Source: Kofleriaceae bacterium
GTDB taxonomy: Bacteria; Myxococcota_A; Polyangia; Haliangiales; Haliangiaceae
Length of the DNA stretch: 10,029 nt
Reading direction: 5' to 3'
Assembly: GCA_024642805.1 (NCBI GenBank)
Contig: JAHEAK010000140.1
Span: forward strand, 1-10,029
Positions 6,338 through 10,029 of the stretch are shown here, piece after piece (the first letter of the stretch is position 1; each line of letters opens with the position of its first letter). A model generated the notes under the pieces. The model worked only from the letters and a program-made list of their open reading frames with translations, searched no databases and was not told where the DNA came from. The position numbers were made by a program, and so were the translations under genes.

Positions 6338-8041
6338 ATGTCGAAGGGCCAAGACGGCAAAGAGGGGCGCGTTGGTGACGCCACGCTCGCCCGGATCGAC
6401 GATTTGAAGAGCGGCTGGAAATTGCCTGGCGCGCCGGCGGAGGAAGCGCGTTCGCGTGTCGAGCGCAGCGCGCCCGAGCTTTCCGACGTGCCCGTCGCCT
6501 CGGTCGTCGTCGAAGCCTCCGGCCAAGCATCAAGCACACGAAGCAAAGGGCCCACCAAGCCACCGCCGCTGGGCCGCAGCACAGGTCCAAGCAAACCGCC
6601 TCCGAGCCGGAACATGGGGCCGACCAAGCATCCGGTCGGGGAGGCATCCGAAAGCGCTGCCGGCGATCGTGAGCTCTCGGCAAGCGCTATGGCGGGTGCA
6701 CTGCCGAGTCTGCCCAAAGCCAAGGCGAGTTCGGAGAGTGCATCGACGCGCCTTAAGCCGAGAACGGTGCCGCCGCCAAGTCCACCGCCAAGTAGCTCGG
6801 CGCGAGGCACGTCGCCAGAGCGCTCCTCGTCGAGCAGTGCGGCGCCTCCGCGCAGGCCAAACTCGCCATCGAAGGCGCCGCCCATGCCAGCTCCGGCCGT
6901 GGTCAGCACGATCGGGGCCGATGACGAGGAGGAAACCCGCCTCGACAGCCTGGACGCTCCCAACGCAGCACCCGCGCGACCCGCCATCTCCGCTAATGGC
7001 TACGCGACCGGCTCGGTGCGCTTGCCCGACAGCTTGCCGCGCAGCCGAGGCGTGCTCGGCGATATCGCCTACCTCTTTCGCGTCATTGCCAGGCGGCGAG
7101 CAGCGCGCGTCGAGCTGGCCAAGAACGAGCAGCGCATCGCCAACGAAAAGGAGGCGCGCAATCACAAACTTCTCGAGATGGCCCGCCACGCCATTGGTGA
7201 CGAGCGCATCGATCTCAAGCTCGTGGACGAGGCCAGAGCCGAGCTGCTTGCCATTGAAGAGAAGCGCTCCCTGCATGCCGGGCGTGTGGCCGCTGCCGAT
7301 GAGAAGGTGGCGGTGCTCGAACGGCATCGCAGCGAGGAACAGATTCGCGGGCGAGCGGAGCGCGAGCGATTGCGCCTCGAGATCGAGGCCATCGAGACCA
7401 GCTTGCAGCCGCTGGTCAAGCGAACGACGGAAGCCCGCAAACAGACCGCAAGGCTCCATCGGCAGTTGCGCAGCCTGGATGACAAGATGCGACTTCGGCA
7501 AGCCAGCCTTGTGTCAGTGGATGGCCCAGCCAACGCTGCCGCTGTACAAGCCGAAGTGGCCAGCCTGCAGGCCGAGCGAGACGCAGTGGCCGCCGACGAG
7601 CCTGCCATGGCCGCCGAGGTCGATGACCTCGAACCCAAGATTGCCAGCCTAAAATCGACGCGCAGTGAGCTGCGCCGCAAGCTCGAGATCGTGGATCGCG
7701 AGGAGAGCCTGGATGAAGTGCGTGTGGCCGAGAAGGTCGCCGCCGTCAAAGCGAGTCGAATCGTCGAAGATCGAGCGGTCAGTGATCAGTCCCTGCGCCG
7801 TCAGGACAAACTTCTCGAGCTTGGCGAGGCGCTGCACAACAGCCCGCCGGATGCCCTCAACCCGCGCCTCAAAGCGGTCGTCAAACACGATCTGGAAATC
7901 GGCACCCTCGAGCGCAGGGGCCTGGAGCTCGGAGAGCTGATGGCGACCATCGAGACGGCACCAATGATTCGGGGCGCCTTGTATTTGCTGCTCGGCCTGG
8001 GCGCGCTGGCAGCCGCCTGCGTATTCGCTCTCAACCGCTGA
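6338..8041 (+). CDS. Ser/Pro-rich, coiled-coil, tail-anchored membrane protein (hypothetical)
   Basis: A 567-aa protein that I do not recognise as a named family. Residues 1-235 are low-complexity and rich in Ser, Pro, Ala and Lys, with a threefold repeat of the type GP[ST]K followed by prolines (71-98), further poly-proline stretches (145-151) and an acidic patch with a central threonine (DDEEETRLDSLD, 195-206). Residues about 245-535 are highly charged and helical with heptad-like spacing, as in long coiled coils. Residues about 546-565 form one hydrophobic helix, leaving only two residues after it, so the protein would be tail-anchored with its bulk in the cytoplasm. The ATG at 6338 has no clear Shine-Dalgarno; no better in-frame start is near. 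It is read divergently from the kinase/activator gene, which makes it a possible kinase substrate or regulated target, but this is inference. Confidence 0.75.
   Translation: MSKGQDGKEGRVGDATLARIDDLKSGWKLPGAPAEEARSRVERSAPELSDVPVASVVVEASGQASSTRSKGPTKPPPLGRSTGPSKPPPSRNMGPTKHPVGEASESAAGDRELSASAMAGALPSLPKAKASSESASTRLKPRTVPPPSPPPSSSARGTSPERSSSSSAAPPRRPNSPSKAPPMPAPAVVSTIGADDEEETRLDSLDAPNAAPARPAISANGYATGSVRLPDSLPRSRGVLGDIAYLFRVIARRRAARVELAKNEQRIANEKEARNHKLLEMARHAIGDERIDLKLVDEARAELLAIEEKRSLHAGRVAAADEKVAVLERHRSEEQIRGRAERERLRLEIEAIETSLQPLVKRTTEARKQTARLHRQLRSLDDKMRLRQASLVSVDGPANAAAVQAEVASLQAERDAVAADEPAMAAEVDDLEPKIASLKSTRSELRRKLEIVDREESLDEVRVAEKVAAVKASRIVEDRAVSDQSLRRQDKLLELGEALHNSPPDALNPRLKAVVKHDLEIGTLERRGLELGELMATIETAPMIRGALYLLLGLGALAAACVFALNR
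6548..6631 (+). repeat. Protein-level GP[ST]K-Pro repeat, three units
   Basis: Within the Ser/Pro-rich N-terminus, units beginning GPTKPPP, GPSKPPP and GPTKHP follow each other at residues 71, 83 and 94 (spacing 12 and 11 residues). Each carries a Ser or Thr next to Lys-Pro. They could bind SH3-like or other proline-recognising domains or be phosphorylated. Confidence 0.7.
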
Positions 8042-8073
8042 GCACGATCGCGATGGCGTGCGACCTCAGCGGT
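8034..8073. terminator. Two-part hairpin between convergent genes, likely terminator
   Basis: Positions 8034-8041 pair with 8066-8073 (8 bp), and directly inside this 8042-8046 pair with 8057-8061 (5 bp), with a 4-base bulge (8062-8065) and a 10-base loop. The structure contains the stop codon of the coiled-coil gene and lies just past the stop codon of the opposite membrane-protein gene, so it could act on both transcripts. There is no T-run. Confidence 0.5.
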
Positions 8074-8074
8074 C

Positions 8075-8365
8075 TCAGGCCGCGAGCATCTCGGTGAGGC
8101 GCCCCACCGCCCAATAGGTCAGCGCAAATCGACCCGAAGACAAGAGCAGCGCGACAATCGCCAGGGTCATTCCCATGGCGCCAGCCAGTCGAGTCCAGCC
8201 GGCATCCTCGCGGCGGCGATAGGCCAGCCAGCCGGCGACGCTCGCGAAGGAACCCAGGCCCATACCCCAATACATGCCACTGGGTACCAGCGCGGCGACC
8301 AGGGCCGTCAATCCGAGTATGAGGGCGTAGCGACCCATGGAGCACAGGCTAGCAAGGGCCGCCAT
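8075..8365 (-). CDS. Small three-helix membrane protein (hypothetical)
   Basis: A 96-aa protein if read from the ATG at 8365. It has three hydrophobic segments, about 13-28, 31-49 and 60-78, with a short basic/acidic loop (YRRRED, 49-54) after the second, which by the positive-inside rule would be cytoplasmic. The Gly/Ala-rich helices around a charged loop recall small DUF4190-like membrane proteins, but I cannot confirm the family. No strong Shine-Dalgarno precedes any candidate start; in-frame ATGs also exist at 8338 (inside), 8425 and 8437 (upstream). The 8437 start is less likely because it would lie inside the probable era promoter. The frame stays open much farther upstream, but there it is antisense to era and should not be counted. 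The gene is convergent with the coiled-coil gene and divergent from era. Confidence 0.65.
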   Translation of the reverse strand: MAALASLCSMGRYALILGLTALVAALVPSGMYWGMGLGSFASVAGWLAYRRREDAGWTRLAGAMGMTLAIVALLLSSGRFALTYWAVGRLTEMLAA

Positions 8366-8430
8366 GACGCCCAACTTTACGACCCGAGGATTGGGAGCCC
8401 GGGGGCGCGATTGCGCGATCTGCATTCCAA

Positions 8431-8459
8431 TTGCCATGGGCGTGCAGAGGCTGTATACG
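8431..8459 (+). promoter_or_regulatory. Predicted sigma-70-type promoter of era-der
   Basis: TTGCCA (8431-8436; five of six -35 bases) and TATACG (8454-8459; four of six -10 bases) are 17 bp apart, the ideal spacing. Transcription would begin near 8466, only about six bases before the chosen era start codon. This supports the short start at 8472 and would also supply der. Confidence 0.55.
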
Positions 8460-8471
8460 CCTGCTCCCGCC

Positions 8472-9419
<948 letters not shown>

Positions 9420-9428
9420 GGTCTAGCA

Positions 9429-10029
9429 ATGCAGTCACCACTCATAGCGATCGTGGGTCGTCCCAACGTCGGCAAGTCCACGCTCTTCAATCGCCTGGTC
9501 GGCGGCCGCCCCGCGCTGGTTCACGACACCCCCGGCCTCACTCGCGACCGGCGCTACGGTGAATTCGAGTATTTTGCGCGCAAGATCCGAGTCGTCGACA
9601 CCGGCGGGCTCGACCCGGATGCGGAGCAAGACGTGATCGGCGCTGGCATTCATCGCCAGGCGCACGCCGCGCTGCGCGAGTCCGACGCGGTCGTTCTCGT
9701 CGTCGACGCGCGCGCCGGCATCATGCCTCTGGATCACGAAGTAGCGACCATGATTCGCAAGCTGGGGCTGCCCGTGTTCCTGGTCGCCAACAAGATTGAT
9801 ACCGAGAAGTCCGACGCGCTGGTGCACGAGCTGCACGCGCTAGGTATGGGCGAGCCCATGCCTATCTCCGCTGCCCACGGCCGGGGTGTGGATGACTTGG
9901 TGCAGGCCATCGTCGATCGTTTGCAAATCGCTCCTGTGCTCGACGATCCAGAAGAGGACGACGAGGACGACGCGGACGAACAGAGCGCCAGCGAAGCTGC
10001 AGACGACGAGGAGGAGGACGAGGGTCGCA
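9429..10029 (+). CDS. der: Ribosome-assembly GTPase Der (EngA), N-terminal part
   Basis: The first 200 codons of der, open at the right edge of the window. Der has two tandem GTPase domains and a C-terminal KH-like domain and is needed to assemble the 50S subunit. Only the first GTPase domain is visible, and it is intact: G1 GRPNVGKS (10-17), switch I with Thr38 in TPGLTRDR (34-41), G3 DTGG (57-60), G4 NKID (121-124), G5 SAAHGRG (147-153). The chain then enters the linker to the second GTPase domain. From residue 172 to 198 this holds 19 Asp/Glu in 27 residues, which is more acidic than I would expect for the usual short linker. The start ATG follows the era stop by 9 bases and has its own Shine-Dalgarno. 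The second domain lies outside the window. Confidence 0.95.
   Translation, partial: MQSPLIAIVGRPNVGKSTLFNRLVGGRPALVHDTPGLTRDRRYGEFEYFARKIRVVDTGGLDPDAEQDVIGAGIHRQAHAALRESDAVVLVVDARAGIMPLDHEVATMIRKLGLPVFLVANKIDTEKSDALVHELHALGMGEPMPISAAHGRGVDDLVQAIVDRLQIAPVLDDPEEDDEDDADEQSASEAADDEEEDEGR

Noticed and set aside
6530..7501. Minus-strand open frame of 323 codons opposite the coiled-coil gene
   Set aside because: The C-terminal part is an Arg/Trp-rich low-complexity translation typical of the wrong strand. The plus-strand frame has a coherent coiled coil and C-terminal membrane helix.
8400..8415. GG-N10-GC match resembling a sigma-54 site upstream of era
   Set aside because: The spacing is right but the flanking bases match poorly and the stretch is a G run in GC-rich DNA. 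A better sigma-70-type promoter lies nearer the gene.

Overview
This is a GC-rich chromosomal window that most resembles a myxobacterium (phylum Myxococcota). The pointers are a very large one-component signalling protein combining a eukaryotic-type Ser/Thr kinase with a sigma-54 activator, Ser/Pro-rich proteins with long coiled coils, small outer-membrane barrels and HEAT-repeat proteins. The lineage is inferred from gene style; no marker gene was compared.

Left part (1-1230): the 3' end of a HEAT-repeat protein is followed by a 185-bp gap holding a 22-bp direct repeat with a 30-bp period. Next comes a secreted beta-barrel protein of 229 aa, whose TACAAT-type promoter and Shine-Dalgarno are visible. 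It converges on the next gene, and the short space between them holds a strong hairpin and a 12-bp palindrome.

Centre (1228-8041): a 1670-aa minus-strand protein reads, in order, Ser/Thr kinase, AAA_16-like ATPase, TPR-like helical repeats, GAF, sigma-54 AAA+ activator and Fis-type DNA-binding helix-turn-helix. It starts at TTG. Across 97 bp of relatively AT-rich DNA lies a divergent gene for a 567-aa protein with a Ser/Pro-rich N-terminus, a long coiled coil and one C-terminal membrane helix. The shared control region makes a functional link plausible: the kinase could phosphorylate its neighbour, or the activator could control it. This pair is the best candidate in the window for something undescribed, but the link is inference.

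Right part (8034-10029): a hairpin spans the space between the convergent ends of the coiled-coil gene and a 96-aa membrane protein gene. Divergent from the latter is era (ribosome-assembly GTPase with KH domain), with a good promoter that would give an almost leaderless mRNA. era is followed after 9 bp by der (engA), a second ribosome-assembly GTPase, cut by the window edge inside a very acidic linker. era and der look like one translationally coupled operon. I see no mobile element, CRISPR array, tRNA or rRNA.
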